From Bacteroidales bacterium (GTDB lineage Bacteria > Bacteroidota > Bacteroidia > Bacteroidales > UBA12077), in assembly GCA_030600625.1 (NCBI GenBank), contig JAUVLS010000119.1, forward strand, positions 1 through 5,502: 5,502 nt of DNA, in the 5' to 3' direction. This document shows, in pieces, positions 4,338 through 5,502 of this stretch; the first letter of the stretch is position 1; every line of letters starts with the position of its first letter. The notes under the pieces are model-generated. The model made no database searches. It worked only from the letters and a program-made list of their open reading frames with translations, and was not told where the DNA came from. Both the position numbers and the translations under genes were made by a program.

Positions 4338-5502
4338 TTATTTGGTTCTTTTTAATCTAATAATAAACATTATTCCGATTGTCAGAAGCAAAATAATTCC
4401 GGCATAAATAAAATGCTTGTTATAAGAAGCAAATAATGCATTATTATTTCCGATAACAACATAACCCGACCAAAAGTAAGGGTGAGCTTTTAACTGGTCA
4501 GCATTATTGATAAAATCTATTTTTGACTTTTGAAGAGATTCTGATTTTGTTTTGCCTTTTAGCAGGTTTTCATAAAAAGATGTCATTAACTTAACTCCTG
4601 ATTTGTCTTCAACCGACCAAAGGGTCATTATTATAGAAGGACAACCTGAATATATAAAACCTCTGGCCATACTCATCACACCTTCGCCACGGTGTAATTT
4701 GCCACTTCCGCTATTACATGAGCTTAAAACAGCCATACGGCTATTTAATTTCATATTATATAATTCGTAAGTGTTCAGAAAACCGTCTTCAATGCTGTCT
4801 TCATTTTGCGTAAACGCCATTTTAGAATACATCGGATTCTGATCATCCATTATAGTATGCATAGCCAGATGAAGAATATCATATTGAGAAGCCACTTTTT
4901 TAAAAATTCTTTCACTGGCATCAAAATCCAGGTACAGATCACCATCAATAAGTTCTGATACTTTTTGAACTTCATCTTTAATACCTTTTAACGGAAATAG
5001 CCTTTCCCTGTATTCTTGACGGAATGATGAGAATTTATCAGGTAATCCGCTGATATTGTTATATGTAGGAGCAAATGCACCTAGTTTATTACCGGCTCTT
5101 TTAGTAACATCACTATTTTCAAATAAAAATGTAGCTGAATACGAATAGTTAAAATTATTACTATACAATAAATATGGCAAAGCCTTATAATTTATGCGTT
5201 TAAATGAAATATTTTCAGTGGTTAATACTTCAAATGGCAAGTATGCCAGTTTCCCATCAGGAATTAGAATTAAATTTTTATTGATTATTTTATTTTCGAT
5301 TGGTTTAAGCAACTGATTGTAAATAAAAAATGATGATTTCTGGTATTGTTTGAATTCATCAAAACCATGATTTGAAAAATTGTTATTCGATAAGGATTGT
5401 AATAAGTTATCCAGATGATTATGGAATGACTGATCTATGTTTTGTTCAAAAATATCTGATTCTTTTTTACCAATTAAAATTGTATAAATTTTATTACCGG
5501 TT
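4338..5502 (-). CDS. CHAT-domain cysteine protease with C-terminal membrane anchor, partial
   Basis: This is the C-terminal 388 or so residues of a CHAT (caspase HetF-associated with TPRs) protein; the gene is open to the right edge, so its start and probable N-terminal TPR array lie outside. CHAT domains are caspase-like cysteine proteases. Visible hallmarks in order are IPDGKLAYLPFEVL, the His segment ILHLAMHT (catalytic His codon 4857-4859), the Cys segment AVLSSCNSGSG (Cys codon 4716-4718), then GEGVMSMARGFIYSGCPSII, TLWSVED and HPYFWSGYVVIG. Both catalytic residues are present, though Thr replaces the Gly that usually follows the His. A hydrophobic helix (about FIYAGIILLLTIGIMFII) ends in RLKRTK, so the tail should be cytoplasmic and the protease outside the inner membrane. 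A TTG at 5310-5312 is not the start: the frame continues upstream with a family-like sequence (FKQYQKSSFFIYNQLLKPIE). It converges on the sigma/TPR operon. Confidence 0.92.
   Translation of the reverse strand, partial: TGNKIYTILIGKKESDIFEQNIDQSFHNHLDNLLQSLSNNNFSNHGFDEFKQYQKSSFFIYNQLLKPIENKIINKNLILIPDGKLAYLPFEVLTTENISFKRINYKALPYLLYSNNFNYSYSATFLFENSDVTKRAGNKLGAFAPTYNNISGLPDKFSSFRQEYRERLFPLKGIKDEVQKVSELIDGDLYLDFDASERIFKKVASQYDILHLAMHTIMDDQNPMYSKMAFTQNEDSIEDGFLNTYELYNMKLNSRMAVLSSCNSGSGKLHRGEGVMSMARGFIYSGCPSIIMTLWSVEDKSGVKLMTSFYENLLKGKTKSESLQKSKIDFINNADQLKAHPYFWSGYVVIGNNNALFASYNKHFIYAGIILLLTIGIMFIIRLKRTK

Noticed and set aside
5310..5312. TTG as start codon of the CHAT protein
   Set aside because: The frame stays open to the window edge and the upstream residues (FKQYQKSSFFIYNQ) read as normal CHAT-protein sequence, so the gene is cut by the window rather than starting here.
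4121..5502. Type III-E CRISPR association of the CHAT protease
   Set aside because: No CRISPR repeats, cas genes or Csx30/Csx31-like genes are visible; the CHAT protein here is membrane-anchored. Only the protease-to-sigma logic is comparable.

Overview
The window is AT-rich and reads as Bacteroidota. It carries an M64-type metallopeptidase, a DUF6249-type small membrane protein, two ECF-like sigma factors each followed by a membrane protein, and a TPR/CHAT-type protease. It has TTG starts, a TAnnTTTG-type box and little use of Shine-Dalgarno sequences. I cannot resolve the order or genus from this much sequence; marine or sediment Bacteroidia would be a reasonable guess.

Layout. (a) 2-692, plus: the C-terminal part of an M64 family metallopeptidase that enters from the left edge. 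It is broken by an apparent +1 frameshift at a run of six T (191-196). (b) 705-786: a widely spaced perfect inverted repeat. 830-862: a compact hairpin that ends the facing gene. (c) 889-1218, minus: a three-helix membrane protein of the DUF6249 type. (d) 1219-1713: a 495-base divergent region without a gene. It holds two facing ECF-type promoters of the same form (TGTAACC-N16-CGTC), shared TTTAGRCA-type repeats, and a pair of AGTCATC/GATGACT dyads. (e) 1714-2701, plus: ECF sigma factor plus a two-helix membrane protein, closed by a strong intrinsic terminator (2725-2762). (f) 2787-4120, plus: a second, divergent sigma-70-like factor with one-base overlap to a single-pass membrane protein. That protein has an anti-sigma-like N-terminus and TPR repeats after the membrane helix. 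(g) 4121-4337: intergenic relict-repeat sequence with a GC-rich palindrome and a weak terminator. (h) 4338-5502, minus, running off the right edge: a CHAT-domain cysteine protease with an intact His/Cys pair and a C-terminal membrane anchor.

How the parts may work together. The first module looks like a self-regulating ECF unit. The sigma gene and the divergent DUF6249 gene have promoters with the same -35 and -10 words and the same 16-base spacer, so the sigma factor probably drives both, and the two-helix protein is a candidate membrane-bound regulator of it. The second module is sigma factor, TPR membrane protein and convergent CHAT protease. Membrane-flank charges place the TPR domain and the CHAT domain on the same, outer side of the inner membrane. 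This allows, but does not prove, a circuit in which the protease acts on the anti-sigma-like protein. This is the most interesting hypothesis in the window.
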